Source: an uncultured Hungatella sp. (GTDB lineage Bacteria > Bacillota > Clostridia > Lachnospirales > Lachnospiraceae). Taken from it: DNA of 64,000 bases. Position 1 is the first letter of the stretch. Every line of letters starts with the position of its first letter. Shown in pieces: positions 34,006-42,645 of the stretch. The stretch spans positions 21,879 through 85,878 of the forward strand of contig CAJUPP010000003.1 of assembly GCA_910588325.1 (NCBI GenBank), in the 5' to 3' direction. The notes below the pieces were generated by a model. It ran no database searches. It saw only the letters and a program-made list of their open reading frames with translations, and had not been told where the DNA came from. The translations under genes were made by a program, and so were the position numbers.

Positions 34006-35904
34006 GTGAAAAAGCAAGGGGAGATTACCGTGTTCTTAAGTCTTAGTCTTCTGTGTGTATTTGCCTTGCTCTGTGTTATGGTGGAAGGAGCCAGAACCGC
34101 TGGCTCCAGATACTATTTTCAGATAGCCGTCAACGGTTCTCTGGATACACTGTTCAGTCAGTATCACAGGGAACTGTGGAAAGAATATCGGATTTTGGGT
34201 CTGCAATATGAGTCGGAGCCGGATATCATGCAGCGCCTGGAGGCCTGTGTGGAGAAGTATTTGTCCGTAGAAAACTGGTACCCTATGGGACTGGAATGTG
34301 TAGACACAGAGGGATGCATAAATCTAACAGACCAGGGAGGAGATTTCTTTATCCAGGAAGTACTGGATTACATGAAATATGGAATCTGGGATCAGTTAGA
34401 GATAGCGCCAGAAGCAGGGGAACAGTTTTTAAAGGATATAAAAGAGGCATCTGCGGCAGGAGATATGACACAGGTTTATGACGGACAGGAAAAGGAAGTT
34501 CAGAGGCTGGAGGATTCTGTGGAACAGATTTTAAACTGCGTGCAGAAACAGGAAATGTATGCAGAAAATATCCGTCAGGCTTTGTCAGAGGATGATTCAG
34601 GGCAGTTTTACAAAGAAGCAAAAAAATTCCGAAAAGAAGCCAGAAAAATGGAGAATCTTTTAGAAAAATATGAAAAAAGAGCAGGACAGTTAAAGCAGGC
34701 GTTATCCCAGGGAAAACATCAGATGACAGATTTGCAGGGAGAATTCCAGGAAAACAGGGGACAGATGTTTGAGGAGCAGATGAATCCATATGCTGCTTAC
34801 GTGGAGGAGGACGGCAGGCGCTGTCAGGAACTGCTACATCAACAGGAAATAAGTATGCGGAATCTGGAACTTTTGGAGGAAACCGAGGAGTTAGTGGAAC
34901 GGTTGGAAGCAGCGAGAGAGTATGGGGACGAAGAAGATGAGTTTTCTCTGGGAGCTGCGGTATATCTCTGGGACAATTTTCAGACCGCGGAACAGAAACT
35001 GAAGGTTGGGAAAGGAGATAAGGAGAAACAGGGATTTTTAGATCAGATCCGCAGTCTGGCAGAGGGAGGACTTTTGCAGATGGTCCTTCCAGAAGGGATG
35101 GAGATATCAAAAGGGAGCATAAAGACCAAAACTCTGCCATCCCGCTTTTCCAATGAAAAAGGAGAAGACAAAAGAAACCTGCCGGAGCAGGTTTTGATAA
35201 ATGAGTACTGCGGAAAATATTTTCTCCATGCATTGAGTACGGAAAAAAGAGAAATGCAGTACGAAACAGAGTATCTTCTTCACGGAAATGGGACGGATCG
35301 GGAGAACCTGGAACAGACGATAACAAAGCTCTTTCTTATAAGGCAAGGATTGAATATGATTTATCTGCTGTCTGATTCCGGAAAGAGAGAGGAGGCCAGA
35401 GCCCTTGCCGCAGTTATTACAGGGGTTACGGGGCTGGCGCCGCTTGTGGAAATCATGGCCTGTTTTATTCTTGTGGTATGGGCTATGGGAGAATCCATCA
35501 TGGACGTTCGCGGACTTTTATCCGGAGAAAAGGTTCCTCTGTGGAAAGGACGGGGGGACTGGAGTTTAAGCCTTGACGGCCTGCTGGCTATGGGCAAAGA
35601 ACAATGCTGTCCTGATAACCAGGAAAGAAATCAGGAAGGCAGGGGATTTACATACGAGACGTATTTAAAACTGCTGCTTTTAATGGAAGATGCCGGTGAG
35701 AAGCAGATGCGTATGCTGGATATGATTCAGATAAATATTCAGCGGGAAGAACCTGGTTTTTGTCTGAATCGCTGTGCTTATAAACTGAATATTCGAGGGA
35801 AAGCCCATGGGAAACATGTGTTTTTTGCGATTCCCATTGTGGAAAATTTTGTCCGTGGGGAGCACGGATATCCCTTAGAAGCCGCAGCGGAAAAAGCATA
35901 TTGA
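34006..35904 (+). CDS. DUF5702-type Tad-associated surface protein
   Basis: The 632-residue protein starts at GTG 34006 directly after the pilin stop. An N-terminal K-Q-G-E-I-T-V-F-L-S-L hydrophobic segment with glutamate resembles a pseudopilin leader, followed by V-E-G-A-R at its end. A long, acidic, helical and probably coiled-coil extracytoplasmic part follows (about 160-330), and a hydrophobic stretch lies near 480-500. This matches the DUF5702 family found in Firmicutes Tad loci, likely playing the TadG/minor pilin role. The precise function is unknown. Confidence 0.65.
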   Translation: MKKQGEITVFLSLSLLCVFALLCVMVEGARTAGSRYYFQIAVNGSLDTLFSQYHRELWKEYRILGLQYESEPDIMQRLEACVEKYLSVENWYPMGLECVDTEGCINLTDQGGDFFIQEVLDYMKYGIWDQLEIAPEAGEQFLKDIKEASAAGDMTQVYDGQEKEVQRLEDSVEQILNCVQKQEMYAENIRQALSEDDSGQFYKEAKKFRKEARKMENLLEKYEKRAGQLKQALSQGKHQMTDLQGEFQENRGQMFEEQMNPYAAYVEEDGRRCQELLHQQEISMRNLELLEETEELVERLEAAREYGDEEDEFSLGAAVYLWDNFQTAEQKLKVGKGDKEKQGFLDQIRSLAEGGLLQMVLPEGMEISKGSIKTKTLPSRFSNEKGEDKRNLPEQVLINEYCGKYFLHALSTEKREMQYETEYLLHGNGTDRENLEQTITKLFLIRQGLNMIYLLSDSGKREEARALAAVITGVTGLAPLVEIMACFILVVWAMGESIMDVRGLLSGEKVPLWKGRGDWSLSLDGLLAMGKEQCCPDNQERNQEGRGFTYETYLKLLLLMEDAGEKQMRMLDMIQINIQREEPGFCLNRCAYKLNIRGKAHGKHVFFAIPIVENFVRGEHGYPLEAAAEKAY

Positions 35905-35919
35905 AGGAGGTGGAAAAGG

Positions 35920-36858
35920 ATGCCCTTTTTCTGCGGGAAGGGAAATAAATGGAATTGTTTTATGAAAATCTTAAATCAGGTCATAATGAAAAGTCATATT
36001 CTGATGAATCCAAATAAAAAACAAAAAGACGTAACTCTCCAAGTACGAATCCCCCGAACAGGGCTTCTCGGAACCAGAAAAAGGGTGTCCTTTTCCGCCT
36101 CTGCAAGCATGACCGCAGAAGCGGCACTTGTTCTTCCGCTATTTCTGTTTGCAGGTGTTATCTTGATGATGCCCTTTCGAATCCTGGATGTAGAACGGCA
36201 GGTTCAGTCACATGTGGAGGCAGTGGGAGAAGATATCAGCCAGGCAGCCTATTTTTCTATGGAACCTGCAGAGGGAAAAGAAGTGCTGACAAAGGCAGCA
36301 GCATATGGATACGCGGAGGCAGCAGTCAGAATAAAGCTGAAGGATCTTCCGGTAGAACGGATATCTCTGTCATCGTCAGAACTTCTGGATGACGGAGAGA
36401 CTGTGAATCTGGTGGTAAGCTATGAAGTAAAGCTTCCTTTTTCCGTTTTTGGGCTGGGACATGTGAAGAGAAAAAGTTGCTGTTACCGACGCGCATGGAT
36501 TGGAAAGCCTGGAAGCAGCAAAAGCGGGGAGGCTGAGGAAGAAGAGGATGACGATATCGTCTATATTGGAAAAAACAGTACCCGGTATCATGAAAGCAGG
36601 AGATGCCATTACCTTTCCAATGATTTACGTGCGGTATTGCTGGCAAAAATCGAAAATTACAGGAATCAGGGAGGCAGCAGATATACACCATGCAGCAGGT
36701 GCAAAGGACAGGCCGGAGAAAATGTCTATATCATGCCGTCGGGAAAACATTACCACAGCAGCAGTTCCTGTACGGCGATTCAGGCCTATGTAACAGCAAT
36801 TCCGAAATCACAGGCAGAACACTTAGGCCCCTGTTCTTATTGTTCAGGAGGAAAATAG
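35920..36858 (+). CDS. TadE-like pseudopilin with two C-terminal His/Cys metal-binding-type modules
   Basis: The product is 312 residues. A pseudopilin-type segment T-A-E-A-A-L-V-L-P-L-F-L-F lies at 65-77 after a long basic leader, followed by a beta-rich domain (90-195) and an acidic linker (203-212). Two repeated modules follow: V-Y-I, H224, C229, C258-x2-C261, and V-Y-I, H279, C284, C305-x2-C308. Each has the V-Y-[IV]-x(n)-Y-H-x4-C-x(n)-P-C-x2-C pattern known as a small zinc-binding tail in secreted Firmicutes proteins. Attachment of two copies to a TadE protein is unusual. The gene has GGAGG nine bases upstream. Confidence 0.75.
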   Translation: MPFFCGKGNKWNCFMKILNQVIMKSHILMNPNKKQKDVTLQVRIPRTGLLGTRKRVSFSASASMTAEAALVLPLFLFAGVILMMPFRILDVERQVQSHVEAVGEDISQAAYFSMEPAEGKEVLTKAAAYGYAEAAVRIKLKDLPVERISLSSSELLDDGETVNLVVSYEVKLPFSVFGLGHVKRKSCCYRRAWIGKPGSSKSGEAEEEEDDDIVYIGKNSTRYHESRRCHYLSNDLRAVLLAKIENYRNQGGSRYTPCSRCKGQAGENVYIMPSGKHYHSSSSCTAIQAYVTAIPKSQAEHLGPCSYCSGGK

Positions 36859-36859
36859 A

Positions 36860-37297
36860 TTGAATGAAACTTTTATAAAATTCAGCTGGCTGTTGTGTTT
36901 GACAATAGCGGCTTTAGAGGATTTAAAAACCAGGCAGATATCATTAATAATGCTTTTGGTCGGGACGATTCCTGGGAGTTGGAATCTGTGCAGACATAGT
37001 TCTGATATATCAGCACATTTATTGGCAGCCCTGACGGGTATATTTATGCTGATACTTTCCAAGATTACGGAGGGAGCGCTAGGAGAAGGCGATGGATTAT
37101 TTTTTCTGTTCAGTGCCCTGTATTGGGATGCCGGGAAGGTCATGCTGCTATTCCTAGGAGGTCTGGTAATCGGATGTATTTGGGGAACAGGACTTTTTAT
37201 GCATGGAAGATGGAAGGGAAATCCAAAACAACTTAATGCTTCCATTCCCTTTTTGACCTGTGTCTGGCCTGTTGGAGTCTGGATGGTGTTTCAATGA
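36860..37297 (+). CDS. Second A24-family prepilin peptidase
   Basis: The 145-residue polytopic protein has catalytic aspartates in A-L-E-D-L-K-T-R-Q-I-S and G-E-G-D-G-L-F-F. It begins with TTG, GGAGG lying seven bases upstream, and its end overlaps the next gene by four bases. It is distinct from the TadV-like peptidase at the start of the locus, so pilin and pseudopilins may be processed by different enzymes. Confidence 0.83.
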   Translation: MNETFIKFSWLLCLTIAALEDLKTRQISLIMLLVGTIPGSWNLCRHSSDISAHLLAALTGIFMLILSKITEGALGEGDGLFFLFSALYWDAGKVMLLFLGGLVIGCIWGTGLFMHGRWKGNPKQLNASIPFLTCVWPVGVWMVFQ

Positions 37298-37653
37298 AAA
37301 AATATTTGCGTAAACGGAAACTTTCTGCCAGCTATACGGTTGAGGCAACGTATATTATGACTATCACATTGCTGGTGCTGTCCGTTTTAATTAGAAGCGG
37401 CTATATAAGATACAAAGAGGAAACCGGTATTATGAGACTTCACCAAATAGTAGAACAGATCCGGGGACAGGAAGAAAAAGAGGGGAGAAGCCTGAATATA
37501 GGGGAGTATAAAGTAGAAATAGTGTCATCAAAGGATCAGATAGCGGGAAACCTTACAGGTTTGGGATGGCAGAAAAATATTCAGGTAAAACTTCATGAAC
37601 CGGAAACTATGATGCGTATGATGACGATTTTTCAATCAGAGGATAGAAAGTAA
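37294..37653 (+). CDS. Small TadE-like pseudopilin
   Basis: The 119-residue protein has a basic leader and then S-Y-T-V-E-A-T-Y-I-M-T-I-T-L-L-V-L, the glutamate-containing hydrophobic segment of pseudopilins. A short extracytoplasmic domain of about 80 residues follows. It overlaps the peptidase gene by four bases (ATGA). It is likely a minor pilus component. Confidence 0.68.
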   Translation: MKKYLRKRKLSASYTVEATYIMTITLLVLSVLIRSGYIRYKEETGIMRLHQIVEQIRGQEEKEGRSLNIGEYKVEIVSSKDQIAGNLTGLGWQKNIQVKLHEPETMMRMMTIFQSEDRK

Positions 37654-37765
37654 ACCTTCATGCGCCCGGCAGCGGACGCACTATTGCACATAAAAGTCTG
37701 GCGGGCGCATTTGGCATACCTGAATTGACGCCGCTGATTAGGCGTCAAGACTTCTAAAGTAAATG
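37653..37765. repeat. Structured intergenic element containing one copy of a 28-bp dispersed repeat
   Basis: The 28 bp at 37653-37680 match, in inverted orientation, 48132-48159 with 25 of 28 identities. TGCGCCCG (37661-37668) pairs with CGGGCGCA (37702-37709), and TTGACGCC (37735-37742) pairs with GGCGTCAA (37751-37758). It lies between the last pseudopilin gene and the FHA gene and could act as a partial terminator or REP-like element. Confidence 0.6.
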
Positions 37766-37784
37766 CGAGGACAGGGGGGAAAGT

Positions 37785-39143
37785 GTGGAAGAAATTAATT
37801 TAAAAGTAAGTTATCACAGAGAGATGAAGAATAATTACCTGATGATTGAGGCAGAGGAACTGGAGGATCAGCGGTTTGAGGCAAAGATGCTGGTTGGAAA
37901 CACGATTGACGGGCTGTTGAAATTTCGGATTCGCAAGACAGATAACAACTGTCAGTTCTGCTATGAGATTACATCAAAACAGCCGTTAAAGAGACTTTTA
38001 GAGACGAGAACCATAGGGGCCAGACAATTAAGAACATTGCTGATGGGAATTGCCCAGACATTAACACGGATGGAAGAGTATCTTTTAAGTGAAGAACAGA
38101 TTATTCTGGATCCTGATTTTATCTATGTAGATCCGGAAGATTATGTACCTGGCCTGTGTCTGATGCCCGGAAAAAGAGGAGATTTTCCACAGGAGTTCAG
38201 TAGTCTGCTACAGGGTCTCTTAGAAAAGGTAGATCACCAGGATAAGGAAGCAGTGATTTTGATTTATGGCCTCTACAGGGAAAGCCTGAAAGAGAATTAT
38301 GGATTGGATAATCTTCTGCAGTGGCTGATGCGAGAGAAATGTTCAGATATGGACAATAACAACAGAGACGAAAAAACGGAGATAATAGAAAAAAAGGAGC
38401 AGATTTCAGAAATATCTGAGAAACAGGTGCAATCAGTTGATGACAGGATACAATTAAATCTGTACAGGGAAAAGGTAAGGATTCCCTTTAAAGAAATATT
38501 TCTCTGCGTGATGTTTATGCCTTGTATTGGAATCGGATTGTGGCTGATAAGAGGTCCGAAGGCTGTTTTCAGATTCCTAACAGAGGGGCTGGTGTTTGTA
38601 ATTGTCGGCGGACTTATTTCTATGACAGGAGTTTTGTTTTTTATCTGGAGATGGAAACGTATGGTCTGGCATAACAGTCAATCAGAAGAATTGATTGAAG
38701 CCGGTACGGAGTTATCGAGTAAATTTACGGAAGATGATCGAAACAATTCCTGGCAGATGGTATTTTCTGAGGAAGCGAAGGAAGGAGGGAGTGTAGTAGA
38801 AGAAAAGGAAGAAGAGTCACATACTGTATTGTTGTGGAGTAAAGAGCCAGAAACGGTGAGGAGGCTTGTCAGTGAAGATGGAAAATCTGAATCCATATCC
38901 ATTGCATATTTCCCATTTCTTATAGGGAAACAGGAAAATTTGACAGATTATACCCTCTGCAGAGATACGGTCAGCCGTATTCATGTGAGAATTGACCAGA
39001 AAGAAGAAAACTATTTACTGACAGATTTAAACTCTACCAATGGCACATCTGTAAATGGCAGAAAACTGGAGAATAATGAGACGGTAAATCTGAAAATTGG
39101 CGATCAGATCGGGATTGCAGACCTGTATTTCTCTTTTCAGTAA
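37785..39143 (+). CDS. DUF6382 protein with C-terminal FHA domain
   Basis: The 452-residue protein starts at GTG 37785 after GGGGGGAAA. The N-terminal domain (about 1-185) resembles DUF6382. A charged linker and two membrane helices (about 240-300) follow, and then a C-terminal FHA domain (about 365-452) with R-D-T-V-S-R-I-H and L-N-S-T-N-G-T-S-V-N-G. FHA domains bind phosphothreonine, suggesting that a Ser/Thr kinase regulates pilus assembly. No kinase gene is in the window. Confidence 0.82.
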   Translation: MEEINLKVSYHREMKNNYLMIEAEELEDQRFEAKMLVGNTIDGLLKFRIRKTDNNCQFCYEITSKQPLKRLLETRTIGARQLRTLLMGIAQTLTRMEEYLLSEEQIILDPDFIYVDPEDYVPGLCLMPGKRGDFPQEFSSLLQGLLEKVDHQDKEAVILIYGLYRESLKENYGLDNLLQWLMREKCSDMDNNNRDEKTEIIEKKEQISEISEKQVQSVDDRIQLNLYREKVRIPFKEIFLCVMFMPCIGIGLWLIRGPKAVFRFLTEGLVFVIVGGLISMTGVLFFIWRWKRMVWHNSQSEELIEAGTELSSKFTEDDRNNSWQMVFSEEAKEGGSVVEEKEEESHTVLLWSKEPETVRRLVSEDGKSESISIAYFPFLIGKQENLTDYTLCRDTVSRIHVRIDQKEENYLLTDLNSTNGTSVNGRKLENNETVNLKIGDQIGIADLYFSFQ

Positions 39144-39149
39144 AATATC

Positions 39150-39178
39150 TTAACAAATGAAAAGAGCTATGATAGAAT
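39150..39178 (+). promoter_or_regulatory. Promoter of the rhomboid gene
   Basis: TTAACA at 39150-39155 and TAGAAT at 39173-39178 have a 17-base spacer, 25 bases before the rhomboid ATG. The gene may thus be transcribed separately from the Tad operon. Confidence 0.6.
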
Positions 39179-39203
39179 AAGGTTACATAAAGAGGAGTGT
39201 CTT

Positions 39204-39833
39204 ATGGAACATGGAAACTATCGAAAAACAGCATTTGTAAACTATGGTTTGATCGCGGCAAATTTTATTTATTTTTTCTTCCTGGAGGCAGTTGGCTCCA
39301 CAGAGGATATTTATACCATGGTTCGTTATGGCGCTTTATTTTTGCCGTCAATTTTGCAGGAAGGAGAGTACTTTAGACTCCTGACAGCCATGTTCATGCA
39401 CTTTGGGATACAGCATATTGTGAATAATATGCTGATACTATTCGTTCTGGGAGACAATCTGGAACGTGCTCTGGGGAAAGTGAAGTATCTGATATTTTAT
39501 TTGATTTGCGGAATTGGGGCCAATGGTATTTGCCTTTTGATCAATCTTTTCAGTGAGGATATCACAGTATCGGCAGGGGCGTCCGGAGCTATCTTTGGCG
39601 TTGTCGGAGGTCTTTTATATGTTGTAACTATTAATCGCGGGCATCTGGAGGACTTGAATACCAGGCAGTTGGTGATGTTGGCCTGTTTTTCTCTGTATGC
39701 TGGTTTCACAACTGTTGGAACAAACAATGTGGCTCATATTTCAGGGTTGGTTATAGGTATTTTGATGGCAATGATTTTATACCGGAAGCCTGCAATTCCG
39801 GATAATAAGGAGGATTTAGATTATGAAAGATGA
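39204..39833 (+). CDS. Rhomboid-family intramembrane serine protease
   Basis: The 209-residue protein has six hydrophobic helices. The catalytic serine is S127 in G-A-S-G-A-I-F-G and the catalytic histidine is H178 in N-V-A-H-I-S-G. A H-x7-N-N-M pattern near residue 73-80 forms the typical oxyanion region. It would cleave membrane proteins within the bilayer. Its proximity to the Tad locus raises the possibility of a pilus-related substrate, but this is unproven. Confidence 0.93.
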   Translation: MEHGNYRKTAFVNYGLIAANFIYFFFLEAVGSTEDIYTMVRYGALFLPSILQEGEYFRLLTAMFMHFGIQHIVNNMLILFVLGDNLERALGKVKYLIFYLICGIGANGICLLINLFSEDITVSAGASGAIFGVVGGLLYVVTINRGHLEDLNTRQLVMLACFSLYAGFTTVGTNNVAHISGLVIGILMAMILYRKPAIPDNKEDLDYER

Positions 39834-40055
39834 TTGTATTTTCCGTAAAATCGCCAATGGTATGGTTCCTGCGGCAAAGGTTCTTTCTTTAGCCGGAAAT
39901 ATCGGTAAGGCTATGAAAGAAGGATTGGACTGCGCCGGGGTTAACCTGGTATCCCACGGTATGAGGGAGGATCTAAGATGGTAGCCTGGGAACCAAAATC
40001 ATTTGTTCAGGAAAGGGCAAAGAATAATGTTGAGGCAATGAAAGCAAAGCTGTAA
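39823..40055 (+). pseudogene. Decayed HIT-family (histidine triad) hydrolase gene
   Basis: The frame from ATG 39823 encodes M-K-D-D-C-I-F-R-K-I-A-N-G-M-V-P-A, the N-terminus of a HIT protein. It jumps directly to a segment like the family's later helix (A-K-V-L-S-L-A-G-N-I-G-K-A-M-K) and stops at TAG 39982-39984. A second frame (39978-40055) carries V-A-W-E-P-K and the C-terminal helix. The central region and the H-x-H-x-H catalytic triad are missing, and a frame change separates the parts. The start overlaps the rhomboid stop by 11 bases, so the intact ancestor was probably in the same operon. Confidence 0.75.
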
Positions 40056-40081
40056 CCACAGGAAACTTTTAGGAGAACATC

Positions 40082-40618
40082 ATGCAACAAGAGCAGAATG
40101 ATCTGTTGCAGGAATTATATGAGGGATATCAGGGAGCACTTCGATTTGTAGCACATAAAAGCGGAATCCCATATAAGGAGATGGAAGATATTATTCAGGA
40201 TACATTTTATTCTTTTATCCGCGCCTACGGAGATGAGTTTTCGGAATGGAATGACGCACAGAGAAAAAGTGTATTGATGAGAATTTTGAAGAACCGTTGT
40301 ACTGATTATTTCAGGTATAAAGGCCGATATCAAAGTGTTAGTATTGAGACAGGAAATTATGGAGAAGAATTCCAGATTCCTGACCAATACATTGGAAAAG
40401 ATATTTTTGAATATGTGGCAGACAGAGAAGATTTGAGGACCATTCAGAACTGTATAAAAGAGATGAGGCCAGTCTGGCGCGACGTAGCCATCCTTCATTT
40501 TGTGGAAGGACGGCCAGTGCCAGAAGTTTGCGAGATTTTGAAAATCAATGGCCCGGCATGCAGGATGAGGATTTCCAGAATCAGAAAATACTTAAGAGAG
40601 CAGATTGGGAAGACATAG
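40082..40618 (+). CDS. ECF-type RNA polymerase sigma factor
   Basis: The 178-residue protein has sigma region 2 (E-D-I-I-Q-D-T-F-Y-S-F-I) and region 4 (V-E-G-R-P-V-P-E-V-C-E-I-L, then a recognition helix and R-I-R-K-Y-L-R-E). It lacks regions 1 and 3, as ECF sigmas do. The probable anti-sigma factor lies at 41795, beyond murG on the opposite strand. The gene ends two bases before the murG stop codon. Confidence 0.88.
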   Translation: MQQEQNDLLQELYEGYQGALRFVAHKSGIPYKEMEDIIQDTFYSFIRAYGDEFSEWNDAQRKSVLMRILKNRCTDYFRYKGRYQSVSIETGNYGEEFQIPDQYIGKDIFEYVADREDLRTIQNCIKEMRPVWRDVAILHFVEGRPVPEVCEILKINGPACRMRISRIRKYLREQIGKT

Positions 40619-40620
40619 GA

Positions 40621-41685
40621 TTATGAAACACAGTCTTCAATTAATTGGATAATAGTTTCCACTGCATTGATTAAATGACTTTGTTCCATCTGGCGGATAA
40701 AGGAACTGCGATTCTCATAGGTATCGGAAATAGCCTGGTAGAGAGTATCTTCTGTCATAGTTTCCTCTTCCAATAACGTGCTAAAGCCCTGTTTCGCGAA
40801 AGAAGAAGCATTGAGAATCTGATCCCCCCGACTGGCGGCAGCAGATAATGGAATCAGAATGTTAGGCTTGTGTAAAGCCAGAATTTCACAGATGGAATTG
40901 GCCCCTGCCCTGGATATAACCAGATTAGCAGCGGCAAACAGATGCTTTAGAGGGGCATCCACATACTCATATTGTACATATCCGGCAGTGCCGATCAGAG
41001 ATTCATCCAGATGGTCCTTTCCGCAGATATGTACTACCTGATAATCAGGCAGCAGCTTGGGAAGCAACGCACGGACAGCCTGGTTGACAGTGACAGAACC
41101 AAGACTTCCACCAATAACCAGGATCACTGGTTTTTCCGCAGACAGGTGGGCATATTGTAAGCCTGCAAGACGATCGCCCTTTAACAATTCTGCACGAATA
41201 GGGGAACCGGTTAACACAGCTTTTTGTGCAGGAAGATACTGCAGAGTCTCAGGAAAATTACAGCAGACTTTTTTTGCAGAGGGAATACAAAGCTTGTTTG
41301 CCAGACCGGGAGTCATATCAGACTCGTGAATAATGGTCGGTATATGACGGTGCCTGGCTGCCAGAACCACTGGCACTGCAACAAAGCCTCCTTTAGAAAA
41401 GATGACATCCGGTTTAAACTCTTTTAACAGTTTACATGCTTCCTCATACCCTTTTATCACACGAAAGGGGTCGGAAAAATTTTTCAGGTCAAAGTATCTG
41501 CGCAGTTTTCCGGAGGAAATACCGCTGTAGGGGATGCCGGCGTCTTCAATCAGCTTTTTTTCCATTCCCTGGTATGATCCAATATAGCGGATTTCATATC
41601 CACGTTCCTGCAAAGAAGGAATCAAAGCCAGATTTGGTGTCACATGGCCGGCAGTTCCGCCGCCAGTTAGAATAATTTTTTTCAT
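40621..41685 (-). CDS. murG: UDP-GlcNAc:lipid I N-acetylglucosaminyltransferase MurG
   Basis: This 354-residue GT28 enzyme makes lipid II at the inner face of the membrane. Motifs are T-G-G-G-T-A-G-H-V-T-P near the N-terminus, H-E-S-D-M-T-P-G-L-A-N and the C-terminal S-R-A-G-A-N-S-I-C-E-I-L. The start is ATG 41685 with GGAGG eight bases upstream; the frame extends further to 41733. It stands alone, outside a division/cell-wall cluster, between the ECF sigma factor and its likely anti-sigma gene. Confidence 0.94.
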   Translation of the reverse strand: MKKIILTGGGTAGHVTPNLALIPSLQERGYEIRYIGSYQGMEKKLIEDAGIPYSGISSGKLRRYFDLKNFSDPFRVIKGYEEACKLLKEFKPDVIFSKGGFVAVPVVLAARHRHIPTIIHESDMTPGLANKLCIPSAKKVCCNFPETLQYLPAQKAVLTGSPIRAELLKGDRLAGLQYAHLSAEKPVILVIGGSLGSVTVNQAVRALLPKLLPDYQVVHICGKDHLDESLIGTAGYVQYEYVDAPLKHLFAAANLVISRAGANSICEILALHKPNILIPLSAAASRGDQILNASSFAKQGFSTLLEEETMTEDTLYQAISDTYENRSSFIRQMEQSHLINAVETIIQLIEDCVS

Positions 41686-41719
41686 ATAATGTGCCTCCAT
41701 AGTCAAAACCCATTTACTA

Positions 41720-41750
41720 ATTATACTAAACAATCACCCCAAAAAGTCAA
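41720..41750 (-). promoter_or_regulatory. Putative murG promoter
   Basis: On the minus strand TTGACT (41750-41745) and TATAAT (41725-41720) are present with a 19-base spacer, which is longer than ideal. They lie 35 bases upstream of the murG start. Confidence 0.5.
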
Positions 41751-41794
41751 CCCTAAAACAATAGGAAATCAAAGGAATTCAAAGAGGTAACCAA

Positions 41795-42595
41795 GTGAGA
41801 AAAGAAGGTTTATGCCAGAATGGCAAAAAGTGGCCGGATGATAATTTCATAACGCACAAGTTGGAAGAAGCCTTCGGATATAGCGACCAGCAGCTTGTAG
41901 AGGAGTTCGACCGTGCTGCCACGCTATATGCCCAGAGCCCAGACCCTCGTCTGAAGCCGCCGGAAGGGGAATTTCAGAAAATTATGGAGCGGGTGGAAAA
42001 GGAGAAGAAGGCGGAGCGGAAGGTGATTCGGCTGAAGAAGGTTTTAAGACCGATGCTGGTGGCAGCGTTGCTTGGCGGGGCGGTTTTGGGGAGTGGGATT
42101 GGGGTGAATGGGTTGGAAGGGATGGATTATGGATTTAGAGAACGAGAAGAGGGGGATGTTATATTTAATAATATGGGGCATACAGAAGAAATTAGTGACA
42201 TTGAACAGGTATATAAAGATATAGAAGAAACGATAGGAATTTCTGCCATAGAACTTTCTTATATGCCGGAGAAAATGGTGTTTGAAGAGGTGCTTTTTAA
42301 TGAATTAAGAGCAAAGATAAAATTTGTGTATGAAGGAAATTATTTTTATTTTCATCAAGCCTTATGGAATTTGGATGAATCAGCCAACTATAGGTCAGAC
42401 AGAAAGCTATATAAAGAAGTATATAACAGATATCTTGATATAAATATTCCTATTTATAAAAATGAGTTAGAAGGAGAAAAGCCAGAATTTGGAGCACAAT
42501 TTATATGTGGAGATGCATATTACTATTGTTATGGAATTATTGAGGAGAAAGAATTTATAAAAATAGTGAAACATATAAAATATTATGAAAATTAG
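41795..42595 (+). CDS. Probable membrane anti-sigma factor (DUF4367-like C-terminus)
   Basis: The 266-residue protein starts at GTG 41795 with AAAGAGGT six bases upstream. The cytoplasmic N-terminal ~75 residues are helical and charged. One membrane helix (about residue 85-105) follows, and then an extracytoplasmic domain with I-S-A-I-E-L-S-Y-M-P-E-K-M and F-I-K-I-V-K-H-I near the end, similar to DUF4367 sensor domains. The N-in, single-pass layout and a nearby ECF sigma gene suggest sigma sequestration. The C-terminal half is markedly more AT-rich than the first third. Confidence 0.62.
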   Translation: MRKEGLCQNGKKWPDDNFITHKLEEAFGYSDQQLVEEFDRAATLYAQSPDPRLKPPEGEFQKIMERVEKEKKAERKVIRLKKVLRPMLVAALLGGAVLGSGIGVNGLEGMDYGFREREEGDVIFNNMGHTEEISDIEQVYKDIEETIGISAIELSYMPEKMVFEEVLFNELRAKIKFVYEGNYFYFHQALWNLDESANYRSDRKLYKEVYNRYLDINIPIYKNELEGEKPEFGAQFICGDAYYYCYGIIEEKEFIKIVKHIKYYEN

Positions 42596-42645
42596 GTTAT
42601 ATTTTCTGTTTGTTTTCGTTTTAATAAGTAAAGGAGGAATATTAT

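Noticed and set aside
34349..35326. 325-codon minus-strand frame opposite the DUF5702 gene
   Set aside because: It is a proline/serine/leucine-rich antisense shadow of a charged helical protein, without a ribosome-binding site or domain.
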